This document shows positions 44,798 through 56,919 of a stretch of 64,000 nucleotides of DNA, piece after piece. Made by a program: the position numbers and the translations under genes. The first letter of the stretch is position 1. The number at the start of each line of letters is the position of its first letter. The stretch spans positions 437,899,259 to 437,963,258 of the forward strand of contig CM060900.1 of the NCBI GenBank assembly GCA_030762935.1, given 5' to 3'. Below the pieces are notes generated by a model. The model did not search any database. It saw only the letters and a list, made by a program, of their open reading frames with translations, and was not told the origin of the DNA. The DNA comes from Hymenopus coronatus (Eukaryota > Arthropoda > Insecta > Mantodea > Hymenopodidae).

Positions 44798-44851
<54 letters not shown>

Positions 44852-44862
44852 GTGTGTTTGTG
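44798..44862. repeat. (AT)n-(GT)n microsatellite
   Basis: About 22 AT units then TG-rich sequence. The minus frame 44779-44967 is produced by it. Confidence 0.95.
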
Positions 44863-45540
44863 TGTTACAGGGTAGGTAATGCCATGTGAACGAAATTCAT
44901 CATATTGTTTAAAGGTTTCCAGAAAAATTATATAGTCGTATGATATTTTACATAGTAAAATATTCAATAAAGATGCCTGCAGCAGTAAATATCTTTAGAT
45001 CCAAATGTGACCGTCATACAACAAAACACTGACTCACAAATACATAAGTTTTACATTACGAGTACATACATACCCACATATGATGAGTAAGATAGAAAAT
45101 AAAAAAACTGGAAACCAAACAGCACAGGAAGAGAACAAGTTTGTCTCATAACAATGATCCTGAATAAGGGTTTAATGCATTTTTTAATCTGAGAGTTAAT
45201 TGAACCAACAAATGTTCAGAATTAATGCCTCTATTATAGTACTCAGATTTACTATCCAAATTTATTGCGGCAAAAGTAGATATTTTGTGCTTGCCAGTTT
45301 TGCACAGCACCTATTACGTCAGTCGCGATCGTTAAAACAGGTACTTAACGAGAAGTCTACCCACCATGCCCGTCCTTTATGTATAAAGGCTTTTTCAGCT
45401 GTTCCTCAGTTCTCATAACAGATAAATGCCGGCGAAATATCTCAAAATGACGGTTGAAACATTTTCTTCACAAATGCATTTCTCCAATTATCATTTCATG
45501 TATCATCAATGTCCACAAAAGTTATTAACTTCACACAAAG
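44863..45540. other. No gene seen
   Basis: Spacer. The frame 45200-45418 is unrecognised. Confidence 0.4.
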
Positions 45541-45544
45541 AAAA

Positions 45545-46320
45545 AAAAGTGTAGGTGATTTTCTCTACCAGTTCTGCAATTCAAAATGTTACTCTTCTAC
45601 CTATTTCATGTTAATCTAGATAAACATTACTAGAAAGGAAGATTTATTTACATTACTAGTATAAATTAACATATTTATTTATTCGGTTACACTGTTAGTT
45701 GTAAGTAGAAGGCACTAGGGTACAGTGAAAGTCAAATTTTTAAAAGCTGTCCCTATGCGATTGACCTGGAAATTCGATTCTGTTTGCATGACCAGCAGTA
45801 AACACGAATGACGTCCTGTTTGAGAAAAGATAAATGTTTAAACTTGAAACCACTAACAAGGAACGTCTCGGAAATTGTGTGTTTTGACGAGATCTACTTT
45901 TTTGTATAGTAAGACTTTGACTGTCTCTAACGGTTTACCAGTTATACAAAACTCGTCCAAAATGTAGAGTACTTTAGAACTTATTCCCTGGAAATTCAAG
46001 ATACACATTTTATTTCATCATGTGGGTATCTTTAATATATTATGGTATTTTAATCGAAATCGTTAGCCATTTTTAAGAAAATAGAAAATTTCCATTTTCA
46101 TGAAAATCTTCATGTCGTATCCTTGAAAGATCATGATCTAAATACCAATGAAATTACATTTCATTTTTGATGTATGCTGTCTACAAACGCACACAGTTTC
46201 GCCTTTTTTGGATTCAATAGCCTCCAAACATGCATATTCGGTGAAATCTTGGTTTCAAATTTTAGATGGAATACAATATATGGTCTACCTATTATGTACA
46301 TACTCTGTAGAGAAAGTAAA
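45545..46320 (-). repeat. Rep-A, inverted, nearly full length
   Basis: 'ctacctatttcatgttaatc' (the reversed right-end region), 'gaaaccactaacaaggaacg', 'ggtttaccagttatacaaaa', and the terminus 'ctctgtagagaaagtaaaaa' at about 46303-46322. The usual CA tract is reduced to a few units here. Confidence 0.8.
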
Positions 46321-46344
46321 AATGTCCTTGCCTTAATGAAATCC

Positions 46345-46815
46345 ATGTTTTTGTGTATAAGATTTGCCTTAACTTTTACGGTTTATCAGTTATGCAAAAG
46401 TCGTCCAGAGTGAAGAGGTCTTCAGAGGTCATTTCCAAAAAATCCATAATCTACATATCATTTGTCTTAAAATATCTTAAATTTAGGGTACTTTACTCAA
46501 AATTCGTTGGAGCCATTTTTGAGAAAATCCAAGTTTTCGAAAAATGTTGCACATAAAGTGTATTTTGAGGTTGATGAGATTTCTTGATAATTCTCGTGTT
46601 ACATCTTTGGAAGAGCTGATTTTATATGTTAAGTTTGGTATTTGCCGCCTTTCGGCTTTCAGTTATGCTGTTTGCAGTCGCACGCGCACACGCACAGACA
46701 ATTTCCTAATATATATTTTTATTCAGGGGATTCCAAACCGTATATTTCCAGTGAACCCCGAGTGTAAAAGTTTTGGGTGGAATGCAATACCTTCGGGTGG
46801 TAGAGAAAGTAAAAG
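46345..46815 (-). repeat. Rep-A, inverted, partial, in tandem with previous copy
   Basis: 'ggtttatcagttatgcaaaa', 'gaagaggtcttcagaggtca', 'cgcacgcgcacacgcacaga', 'gttttgggtggaatgcaata', and the terminus 'ggtggtagagaaagtaaaag'. It starts about 25 bp after the end of the preceding copy. The frames in 46148-46819 are within these repeats. Confidence 0.8.
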
Positions 46816-46829
46816 GTAAAAATTAAAAT

Positions 46830-47630
46830 TTTGACCATATTCTTTCAAAGTTCAGCGTCAGTTCCTTCAAGATCTCTGGTTCCTAAAGACAGAAAAACGG
46901 CAAAATTTGCTTGAATTCTTTTAGGTGAGTTTCTAACCTGTACTCTAAATTTTTGAGTAAGGAAGAAATGGAAACGCTGTTAAATGATTAGCAAGGCGAT
47001 GTTTCATTTGAATTAGCAGCTATGCGCAGCCAGTATAATCAAGGTTCATGAGCGTGGCTCTCGCCGATAATGACATTGCTACGTCACGGCTAAACGAATA
47101 TTGCATCTCTCTCTCTGTACCCTTCTAGTGATAATAAAGTGATTAGTAAACCATCGGGCAGATGTTCGACGTGTTCTCTTTCGGCTAATCATGATCAGAA
47201 GGCACTAAGATAAGCACGGTTATTATCACTATCCTTTGTGTGGCCAGGAACACTTCGAAAATTACATGATGCTGGTAAATGCCAATATTCAAAAGGTAGA
47301 GTGCACACAGTTCAGGAGTTTAACAAATAAGTTTCAGTGCAGAATAGGTGAGGCTGAACGTGTGGTTTCATCTAGAAACGCTGAGTGCAGTATGTAAATG
47401 GGAAATATCCAATATTTTTATTTGACGAAGTAAATGATAATGGAATCTTAAAGTGCTGCTTGTCATGTAAGATTCTCAAGAAAAGTGGGTTACATTATAA
47501 AAATGTCGAAAGCTATCAATCTCCATTATATTGCTAGGAACTTCAATAATTAGTGCTGACAAAGGCATTAATGCACATTCAGCGGCTAAAAGCATGGCCG
47601 TTAAATACACTTTTACCACCTCCAGCCCTC
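46830..47630. other. No gene seen
   Basis: Spacer of ordinary composition. Confidence 0.4.
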
Positions 47631-47639
47631 TGAACGTAC

Positions 47640-48410
47640 AATGTATATAGCTAGAGAATGTATTGTATTCTACCCAAAAATTAGATCCGACATTTCACCG
47701 GAAATGTATGTTTTGAAGTTCCCTGAGTCCGAAAAAAACAATTTTTAGAAAAAGATCCGCGTGTGTGTCTGTAGATTGCATAACTCAAAAACATAGAGAC
47801 CGTTAAATAACAAGCTTGGTATTTATGTTTAGTATCTTTCAAGGATGTGACACAAAGACTTTCAAGAAAACTACCCTTTTCATGAAGGAAAAAAAAAAAA
47901 AAAGGTTTGTAAATTTTGTTGTGCTCAAAAAGTTGCTCTAACGATGGTTAAAAGACCCCATACTAAAGATATTTATATTACAAATAAAATATATGCTTAG
48001 GACTTCCTGGAAATAGCCTCTAAAGGCCTCTTTATTCTGTAAGAGTTTTGCAGAATTTTGCATAAGATTTAAACCATGTTTTCATTGTTCGGTTGACCGT
48101 TTTCTAGATATTCCTTGTTAATGGTTTCATTTTTAGTTCACCTAACATCTCTCAAATGGGACAATGCAAAGCAAACGGAATCTCAATTGCTTCACATAAC
48201 GACCAGCTTCTAAAAGATTAGACTATCATTTTAGAGCACTGTATTCCCTTATTTCACTTCCACTGTCAAGGAAGCAAGTAATATGGCCAATTCTGCTAAT
48301 AGTTATTAGAATTAGCACGAGCAAATAAAGCATAAACTTTTGTAAGAGCAATTTGTATGTATATGGAGCAGTTAGAGGAAGTTATGCGAATGGACACATC
48401 AGATTTTTGG
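47640..48410 (+). repeat. Rep-A, forward, nearly full length
   Basis: The left end 'tagctagagaatgtattgta' and 'tctacccaaaaattagatcc', all central blocks (cttggtatttatgtttagta; 'aggatgtgacacaaagactt'), and the right end 'agaggaagttatgcgaatgg' followed by 'cacatcagatttttgg'. A 17-bp A-run interrupts it at about 47889. Confidence 0.85.
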
Positions 48411-48679
48411 CTTATGGAATACGAAAATGCTTTTTATAAAGTGATGGCAATACCAATGTTTCTATATTTGCGAAATTTGGACTTTGAACTGTCCCCGTCA
48501 CCTAAAATAAGAAAATAGAACCCGCTGAAATGAAATAACTAAGAGCTGTCGGGGATACAGTAAAATGGATAAAAGGATAAAAGAATTAAAATTTTCAGTT
48601 TGGGGGATAACGTTGTAGAAAACATATCAGCTGGAAAGAACACTTACAACGGATGAAAGCTGTAGCATAGACTGTTCTA

Positions 48680-48935
48680 ACTCTTCTACCTGGCTGAGTC
48701 AGACATCTAGCGCGTACTCAACCACAGACTTCAGAGCCGTGGAGGGGGAACGTGACGGCCAGCACATAACTGGGCGAAGGTCATAACACAAATGCTTGCG
48801 CTTCCCGCCATTTCATTCAGCCCTGTCGACGGTTTCTCCTCAATGCTAATCTTTATTATATACTGCAAGTAGAACCATGTGAGTCGTGTTAAATCGCTGC
48901 TGTTTGGCGCGCACCCAACTTGGAATAGCTTGCTC
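48680..48935 (-). repeat. Rep-B copy 2
   Basis: 'gtggagggggaacgtgacgg', 'caaatgcttgcgcttcccgc', 'tatatactgcaagtagaacc' and 'ctgctgtttggcgcgcaccc' match copy 1 directly and copies 3 and 4 in reverse. Confidence 0.7.
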
Positions 48936-48959
48936 AAGAAAAACAAAAAGAACAAAAAA

Positions 48960-49740
48960 GAAGGTCGTCCATATCTCAGAGGGAAATACTAGCATGTTCT
49001 TCATCGAAGACGGAACAGTTCAACGATGGGCTAAACCGTGTGGATGATGATGATAAACATTCATTTATAGTCCCTTTACGTTATGTTGTATAGCGTGAAG
49101 GTGACGTCACTGTTTATTGACACCCTAATAGACGCCTCGTGAGGTCTATCTTCAAATCGCGACATTGTTGCTGTGCCCGTGCGCACGCTAGGTCAGTTTA
49201 CGTCATCTGTACTCCGTAAACTTAACCGAACATCCCACCCCCCCTCTCTCTCTCTGCCCAGGCATCAATCCATGCATCCATCATCTTAAATATAAATTTT
49301 AAAATGTAACTGGAATTTTAACTTTGAACTTTTTGAAGCTTAAAATGCATTTATATTAAGGTAATTGTAATGTTTATTAATATTTGAATTTCTAATAATA
49401 TTTCAATTTTTAATAATAAAGAGTTGAAAATATTAATTGTGAATTTTAAGATTTAAAATGCATTAATGACAATTATGGCCATATGAAGTAGCTACTGAAT
49501 ACCAATAGCTGTTTTGCAGAATGTTGGTTGGAATTCTTGGCAGCCAGTACTTTATTTTAGTTGGTTAATATATTTTATAATTTTGTGTAATTGTATTATA
49601 AAAGTTTTTTTTTTAATAAAACAGCTTGGCAATTGTGTCCTCACTTAGGAAACTAGATGTCAGGATATATGTGCCAGAGTAATGTATGTTACCAGCTAGC
49701 TGTTGCAATAATGATAGGATATGAGATCTCTGTCTCTCTC
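48960..49740. other. No gene seen
   Basis: AT-rich. A short CT run lies near 49244-49255. Confidence 0.4.
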
Positions 49741-49749
49741 TCTCTGAGA

Positions 49750-50045
49750 ATATTTGACTCCTTGGCACAGCTCGAGCCTTGGCCTACCGCCCGGCCGCTG
49801 CGTCCCCCATCTCGGTCCATTACAGACGTCATGGATGGGGTGCAGTATTAGGGGGTAGCGCTTCGATCCGCCCCGGCCAGTTAATGCGGTCTTCATGATC
49901 TGGAGCCGCTACTTCTCCATCAAGTAGCTCCTAAATTGCCCCCCCCCCAGGGACCTCACGAGGCTGAGTGCACTCCGGACCAGGTCTCCCAGCAGGGGAA
50001 AATCCCCATGCCGATACTGGGAATCGAACGCAGGTCTCCCGCTTC
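49750..50045. repeat. GC-rich dispersed-repeat remnant, possibly SINE
   Basis: 'cgcttcgatccgccccggcc', 'ttcatgatctggagccgcta', 'caagtagctcctaaattgcc' and 'cacgaggctgagtgcactcc' have the look of a high-copy insect SINE/LINE-tail sequence. It ends in a reversed tRNA-like 'gggaatcgaacgcaggtctc'. There is only one copy here, so the call rests on composition and recall. Confidence 0.5.
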
Positions 50046-50214
50046 CTGAGAATAATTAATGGAGGTTAATACTAATCTGTAGTTGGCGATTGTTTTAAGA
50101 TGAGTAATCAACTGTTCTCGAATCCAAACACGAGGAATTCGTATTAAGTGGGCAAGATTTGTTGCCGTGGCAAAGTAGAGAGTTGAGTTACCGTGACTGA
50201 CTAAACTGCTATTC

Positions 50215-51000
50215 AGCGTACTTTAGTATAGTATAGTATAGAAGGTGCTGCATTCTATCAAAAAATTCCATATCAATATTTGAGCGAAAATATTTTTCAA
50301 GACACACCCTAAGAGAAGAAAGAAGATTCAATAGCTGTGTGTGTGTGTGTGTATGTGTGTGTGTGAGTGTGTGAATACAATAAAGAAAGAACTTTGATAT
50401 ATAACAAACATGGTGTTTCACTTCAGCACCCTCCAAGATATGACGCGAAGATTTTCCATAAAATTCTCCTACACCAAACTATCCTTTACTTGGAAAGTTT
50501 TTCGGAATTTTAGGTTTATATACCTGTGACATTTGAACCGCTTACTGTAGAAACCCAACTAGTGGGACATTTCCGCATTTTATGTTTCTGACAATTAGGT
50601 TTTAAGTTGATCGATGAATCCTGAACGATATAAGCGAATTATTTTTCACCATACCACTGGCCTGGCGACGCCTTCAATTTCCCGTTTATCTTAGATAGGA
50701 AAGGCTCTGTTCAGTTTTTTATCTGTATTGTTAAACTAGGAAATGTGGACATTTTGCCTTTCCAGATAGTCGGTTCACTTAAATGGCAAAATTATATTCC
50801 TATTTTTGGAATATCCTGTGGGATCCTCTTCAAAGGAAGGGATTCTAGATTTTTCTATACATTTGTGTAACTGGTAAACTATAAGAGATATACAAAAATG
50901 TACTGCACAAAAATGTAGAGTTTATAATTATTAGAACGCAGTTATGTCAACTAACTATTCCGCGGCTTTAGTTGTTTCCGATATTACTATTGGTTTGAAT
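50215..51000 (+). repeat. Rep-A, forward, diverged
   Basis: 'agaaggtgctgcattctatc', a TG tract at 50336-50373, 'cctccaagatatgacgcgaa', 'gattttccataaaattctcc', and later 'gtaactggtaaactataaga' with 'aaaaatgtagagtttataat'. The middle (50530-50700) does not align well. Confidence 0.7.
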
Positions 51001-52040
51001 AGTTCATTACTTTGTGATTTTTAAAAACGTTGTCGCTATTCACTTTTTATCAGGATGTCGTGAAAATTTCTAGTCCCCTCGGTGTTAAATGCCTGACTTA
51101 TCAATTTCATTTTCACTATCCACCTTCTACCTAATCTATCTAACTTTCGATTAGGGGAAACCGGCTCTTTCTATCTTAACATTGCTAAATTTACCAATTT
51201 TGATGTACGTTTTCTAACATAACTATTGCTTGTAGGACTCTGATGCTTTTTGCAAACGGTATTAAAAACCTCTCTCAATACTTTAGCCTGGAGTTTTACG
51301 TATCTGAAGTGTTTTCTATTGACATCGAATTTTCTAATAAGGTCCATTTTTTTCGAAAAAGTATGCTATACGTTGGCCATAAATATTTTAAAAATTAAAA
51401 TTTAAAAAAATAAGAGCCTCTTGTAAAATAATTTTGATTATAGTAATAACAAGTGGTATAATTTACATTTTCAATGATTTCTGAGAAAAGGTGCATTGAA
51501 GTTAAAAAAATTAAAAATATATTCTGAATACTAATTGCTTTTAAATGAATTCCGGACCATATTACGGATTATCTGCAAATGTTGCATCTCATAAAATATA
51601 CTTTTCTAAAGGGTGCTATATTAGTTTTACATTAATATTTGCATGGACAGTTTAAGTACATTATATTAAAGGTATCAGGAAAGTTTACAGTAATTTTAAT
51701 CAAGTAAAAGGGCAACTTTACTGATTGTTATCTACCCGCTCATGTGAAATATGTATAGTGGTATCGTCCAAACACTAGAAGTACCCCTTTCTGAATATTC
51801 CAATATTTTATTTAATGGGAGCTTTTTATATTAGCAGAATAGTGCTTACTTAGCTTTAACGGTTAATGTGCTTTAAATTCTTCTGTAAATACCCTTTTCA
51901 AGAAATCGCCGATATTGCATTTGCAGAGGAAGTTAAGAAAACATAAGTTTACACCATATAGAATAGGAACCCTGTGTGTTAAACTGCTGAATATTCCATT
52001 GCAGCCTTGAAGCTAAAAGAGTACTATATTGTGAGGATAT
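51001..52040. other. No gene seen
   Basis: Strongly AT-rich. The distal part (51900-52040) may extend Rep-C copy 2, but similarity is weak. Confidence 0.35.
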
Positions 52041-52044
52041 AGGT

Positions 52045-52830
52045 GTAAAATTTGACCAAACATTATGATGAAATATTTTTTTTCATAATAAAATGTTGTT
52101 AATTCTAAACTTTAAGAAAATGTATCCTTTTTTCCACTTGACGCATTTCAACTACCAATTAATTGAAGCTATAAATTTGAAGGTGCATGCTTATTAATAG
52201 GCACTCCTAAAGTTCAACCTTATTTTCTCGTAAACTTTTTTAAAAGATATACCATACACAAAATGCTCCACACGATGTAATTTTTCATTAATTTGTTTCA
52301 AAAGTTTTATATTGCGTCTTCAAAGAACATCAAAGAAATTGGTCTTATACTTACTATCATGAGAAAAAAAAAACATCAAATTTCGAAAAGGCAAGAGTTT
52401 TAGAGGGTATCAGAAATATTAATATTTCTAAATCAATAAATGCCATATTAAAAATATAATATAATAGATATCTTTTATATTTCTTTTACTGTAAAGCTAT
52501 ATTTTTCAAGATACATCACATATCTGATTATATTAGAACAATGAGTTTAGATAAAATAATAATAATAATAATAATAATTATCATTATTATTATAATTATA
52601 ATAATAATAATGTTATTATTGTTATTGTTATTATTATTATTTATTAGTATTATTATTATTATTATTATTATTTAAATGAACATACGAGTTAGAATTTTGA
52701 TACATGGCAAAATTATTACCTGTTGTGTCTAAATAACTGGTATAAACTTAAATAAGATGTCTTAAATATTGTGCATTTTCCAAAATTCACAGATACATCA
52801 CAATTTTTGTTGTTGTTGTTGTTGGTAAAT
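52045..52830 (+). repeat. Rep-C copy 2 (empty-site paralogue)
   Basis: 'cataataaaatgttgttaat' and 'ctttaagaaaatgtatcctt' pass straight through the point where copy 1 carries a SINE. Downstream, 'tgcttattaataggcactcc', 'gtaatttttcattaatttgt', 'gaaattggtcttatacttac' and 'ctaaataactggtataaact' follow copy 1 in order. Confidence 0.75.
52553..52672. repeat. (AAT)n/(TTA)n microsatellite with mirror symmetry
   Basis: AAT units pass into TTA units, giving a self-complementary run of about 120 bp. It lies inside Rep-C copy 2; copy 1 has only short AT runs there. Confidence 0.9.
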
Positions 52831-52859
52831 TAGATGATCCATTAAGAAAATTGCAACCG

Positions 52860-54050
52860 CAGTATCCTAAGTGCATACATGTTAACTTTGTGGTACCAAC
52901 TTAGAGTATGCAAACAAATGACTAGCGAGTCTAAGGCGTGGAGTGCGTCGCAGTATTTTTCCTAAGTTGATAATAGGAAAGAAGAGAGAGACATATTTCT
53001 GGGTAAAGGTAGGACGTCTCGAACATACATAGGATGATGTAAGCAGATGGTACGTGCTGAGACTTGGGATGAGCGACATAGGTCTCTCCCTTCTTAACTG
53101 ATTCTTTTCCCCGCTCCCTTACTCACTCCACCGGTGAGGAGAGAAGTAGCAATAGTCAGAAAGAAACGTGACAAGAACATTGATATCAGGATTCGAAAAT
53201 TCATTTCAGACCACAGTAAATAGCAGCCAACACAGCCTGCCACTGTCATCACCGTACAGAGATCAGATTTTACGATTTCGCAAACCATATCTTCTCATCT
53301 TTTCCTTGGTATTCCGAATTTGAAGATGCTCGCTTCAACATAGGAGTGTTCATCCCAGTAACTATATTAAACAGCATAGTGATCTTCACACACTTCAGTG
53401 AGAGAACCGACTGATTTAGTTCTTGCGCGTTTTCTTAGTAAGGAATCCATCACTATTAAACATAAGCTGCTGTTTTCAATTTCAAATACCCTTAAATGAC
53501 CTGTAAATAACCCATTACATACCTAATGAATGTAATGTATGTGTGAGTTCTTTATAGGCTTCTACACCATTACACCGATTTCGAGGAAGCATGCTGCAGA
53601 TAGCCTTTGACACAAGGTTAAACTTACTGTCTAGTTTAGAATTCAAAACCCCGACCCATTCAAACATTATTAACATAGAATAATAAAACAAATCGCTATT
53701 AACATCCACACATTTTGTGATTACATTCAAATGTTGGTAATTTCTTTATAATTTGAGTTTCTCAGCTGTTTTTGTAACCAGCGAATTTATTTCTCTTTGA
53801 TGTTTTAGAACCAGAAAAACAAACCTAATGACATATAAAATAATAAAGTAGGCATGAATAAAAGCAATAGCTTCAAACCAGACGAAGTACCACTTTAGAA
53901 ATGTATTTATTTACAGTATAGTATAGATGGCTCTGAATTGCCTGCAAATTAAATATATGGTTCATTAAAGTTTGGAGAAAATAATTATAGGTGTGTTTAA
54001 TGTAGCTGCTTCTAGCGAACGTGTTGCATCTCACAGTCAGTATATTCCTA
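52860..54050. other. No gene seen
   Basis: The minus frames 52882-53079, 53094-53288, 53515-53730 and 53873-54106 are each 64-77 codons and unrecognised. A diverged retroelement cannot be excluded for 53515-53730. Confidence 0.35.
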
Positions 54051-54059
54051 TCGATGCGA

Positions 54060-54320
54060 TTTGCCGAGGTCGTTAAGAAATGGACTTGTGAACGGGAGCG
54101 GTTCAAATCTTACCAGGGCCGTCCTTCATGACTGTGGTTTTCTACAATGTTTCCTTTGTCTGCATAACACAAATGCCAGGGAGGTACACAAAATGTATGC
54201 CTGGAAAGTTTCCTTTCCAAATATCCTTTCTTTTATTAGCATTCCATTTCATGTATTCCATCATTCCCACCGCCTGTGGTGCTGCTTGCAGAAAAAACGG
54301 ACATTATTTCATCTAAGTTC
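54060..54320 (+). repeat. SINE S3
   Basis: Head 'tgccgaggtcgttaagaaat' with the B-box 'gcggttcaaatcttaccagg'. The body 'cattccatttcatgtattcc' and the tail 'cgcctgtggtgctgcttgca' match the other S3 copies. The frames 54061-54399 are read-through of the SINE. Confidence 0.7.
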
Positions 54321-54689
54321 ATGGCTTCTTCACGGAAGCAATGGAATGTTAGCAACAGCGTTTAAGGAATTCGATAAAACTCAAATCTCGGCCACATAAA
54401 TGAGATAAGCAAGTTTAAACGTCTGCTACCGCTTAGATGTGAGGATAGTCTGTAACTCCAAAACTGGTTGCACCGCGATTCATATAAGTGGATTTCATAC
54501 TATGTACAAAATAATTTTCATTGTGCATTACACCTTACCTCCAAAACTGATCAAAGATGTTCTTCTCCCCCGGCTTAGCCTCCTTATATGGAGGACTTAC
54601 ATCCTCAGGACTTACAAATCAATGTATGGGTTTAGATTTCTATTGAGCAGACGGGCTATGTATCAGACAGAGCAGTCTTCACAACTCGC

Positions 54690-55025
54690 TCTATTTTGTG
54701 ATGCAGCAAAATGCTAGCTCAGTGCAAGCTTTGGGAAAACATTTCACAGCAGAGATTTCTTCTCTTCCTTGTACAGTGTCTCATGTGTCAGTCTATAATG
54801 TCGGGAACAGAAAGAAACGCAGACCAGTGATTGCTACGTTTATGACTGCCCAAAATGAATGTTTATTTATTTATAGAAAGTGGTGGAATAAGTGCTTAGT
54901 TTGCGGAAAAGTTCTGCACTGAGAAAACGAAATATGAAACGTCATTATGCAGCAACACATGCAAGAGAGTACGTCAATTACCAAGGTGAAGAATGTTTCT
55001 TTCAATTTGTCTTTGATACCATTTG
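54690..55025 (+). pseudogene. ZBED/hAT-like zinc-finger remnant
   Basis: One frame gives RKKRRPVIATFMTAQNECLF then KWWNKCLVCGKVL. After a frameshift at about 54917, the sequence continues LRKRNMKRHYAATHAREYV and a stop near 55024. C-x2-C (54893-54904) and H-x4-H (54941-54960), separated by a basic NMKRHY segment, match the BED-type finger of ZBED5/GTF2IRD2-like proteins derived from hAT transposases (CL.CG..L...K..NL.RHY.T.H). No downstream catalytic or dimerisation region was found, so this is a decayed N-terminal piece, probably from a transposon. Confidence 0.6.
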
Positions 55026-55029
55026 ATTA

Positions 55030-55660
55030 ACAAGATGCTTGTTCACATTCAATGTTATAAATGTGAAAGTTCTTCGTCACAAGCTAATTACCACTGTGCT
55101 GGCGACAAAAGAATTAACCAAGATAAGGTGCTTGTTGTTTCCTTATGTTAATACTTAAACAATTGTCATTTTGTCAATTGTTTATATTTCGACTACCTTT
55201 TGCTACAAAACCTTTGGAAATGTGTACGAGTATATTTTTACACCCGAAGTATAAATACAAATGCAAGGTACATCATAGAGCAATTAACATAAATATACAA
55301 TAGATTTATTAGCCTACAAAAGTTGGATTAGGCATTTCAAATGCAAAATTTTGCATACCGCCACAGCACTGAAGGAATTATCTGTTCTTGCTTTCCGCGC
55401 AGTTGCTCGCGCAATACACAGCAAGCAATTGGCAGGAGTATTAGAAAATTTGCTCCTTTGCTGTTCTCAAAGACATCGGAGATAGAATATCTAGAGATGG
55501 GGTATCAGCTTAAAGCCTGATGTGAACGTTAGGAAGTAGATTTATGAAATGTAGGCCAAATGGATAATGGAAACGATTATGATGGATCAACTGGTGAAAT
55601 GTATGGCGCGGAACCCGGAGGACTTGAAAAAAACTCATTCAGACGCGTTTCCTTCACCTA
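55030..55660. other. No gene seen
   Basis: Spacer of ordinary composition. Confidence 0.4.
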
Positions 55661-55664
55661 AAAT

Positions 55665-55738
55665 CCCGTCCTCCTAGGATTGAGCCCAGGCTCCCTAGGT
55701 GAGAAGTGAGCAGTCTAACCACTCTGCCACGACACCGT
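55665..55738 (-). repeat. SINE S1, tRNA-like head only, inverted
   Basis: The reversed B-box 'ggattgagcccaggctccct' and the reversed A-box 'gcagtctaaccactctgcca' with tRNA-like spacing. The body of S1 is missing. It is not a functional tRNA gene, since the acceptor ends do not pair. Confidence 0.7.
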
Positions 55739-55739
55739 G

Positions 55740-56130
55740 CAAATCGCAGACGTTAAAGCAGCAAAATATGTTCCTATATGATGAAACTACGGATTTTCCA
55801 CACAAGAGGAATTCATTATTTGTGTGCTCCGATTCTGATCTGATGTTAACGGAAACTGAAACCTTGGTTACTTCATCATTGCTTTTGCTTAACATTAAAC
55901 TTTGCATTGGAAATAAACAACTCAGTTTGAAATCTTTCTTTCTTTTCAGTGAGAAATCAATTTTGGAATTTTAAGGGTGCCAAAACCCTTCAGGTAAAAT
56001 TGTTGAGAGACGTTGTCCCTGGCTTTCTGTGTTAGAGGGGGGGGGGCAGATAATGCCTGCCTTCCCCCCTTAGTCAGTGCCTATGCTTTTCTTCCAATTC
56101 CACGATCCTATCGGTTCAATTCATTTATTT
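55740..56130. other. No gene seen
   Basis: The plus frame 55699-55974 is mostly non-repeat and unrecognised. A G-run lies at 56037-56046. Confidence 0.35.
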
Positions 56131-56489
56131 AACTCCTAGCACGTTGCCTAAGTGGCTTTAGAGCATTACTTGTACTCGGGAGCTTCGGTCTTTAGATAGC
56201 GTAGACGTGCATGCTTTGAGGATGTTTACCTGGCTCCAATAGAGGTTAGCGTCGCAAGTTTGCAAACACGCCATTAATGTTGAAGCTATGCCTCTGGGGA
56301 GGGCACCTTAATGCTAACGATTTGGAGCTTTTGGGTACTATCTGGACCTCTACTGCCTCAAGAACGTCCTGCAGTAGGATCCGAACTACCATTTAGCCTT
56401 AAGTAAACCTTACTTTAGGTGACAGGACATAACGTGAAGAAATGCTGCTTAACGGAAGTCGTATCAGGATGCAATTTAACTTAATGTTA

Positions 56490-56670
56490 CAGGAATTATC
56501 ATCAATTTCGCTTTCATTTCATATCATGCACTTCCTCACGCTCATTCCAGGTTCTTCATTCTGTAGTTCCTTACCGTTGGCTCTCCTACAGGCTTTTGAC
56601 ACCTAGGCACCCGCTTGTAAGTCCTAGGGGGTGTCAGCCCTAGATATGGAGAGGATAAACCGACAACAAC
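56490..56670 (+). repeat. Alternative SINE tail, orphan copy
   Basis: 'ttcatttcatatcatgcact', 'cttcctcacgctcattccag', 'ccttaccgttggctctccta' and 'ctagggggtgtcagccctag' align with the tail of the SINE at 41480-41645. No S1 head precedes it. Confidence 0.7.
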
Positions 56671-56759
56671 AAAAATGTAACAGGAATTACTCTTCATTGA
56701 TAGCTTTTTTTGTACTTCATACTACTGTTTCATGCCGACTGGTTTTTTTAGTTACAACT

Positions 56760-56912
56760 AACATCACTTAACGTAACGCAAAGGAAAAGTATAAGTTACG
56801 TCGCGTTAAGTTAAATCATGTTAAGTCAAAACTAAATAGCTCCACCTAATCCAATGTGTATTAAGTGTTTTACTTTCACGTTACGTCAAGTCACGTCATT
56901 ACACTTGCCCTT
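56760..56912. other. Cluster of TTAAGT/ACGT(C/A) motifs
   Basis: Several near-palindromic short motifs ('acttaacgtaacgc', 'agttacgtcgcgttaagtta', 'catgttaagtcaa', 'cacgttacgtcaagtcacgt') lie within about 150 bp. This may be a decayed short tandem repeat or a cluster of binding sites. No gene is nearby to connect it to. Confidence 0.3.
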
Positions 56913-56919
56913 CCAACAA

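Noticed and set aside
50221..50241. 'agtatagtatagtatag' as a functional tandem repeat
   Set aside because: Only three units, at the left end of a Rep-A copy; too short to interpret.
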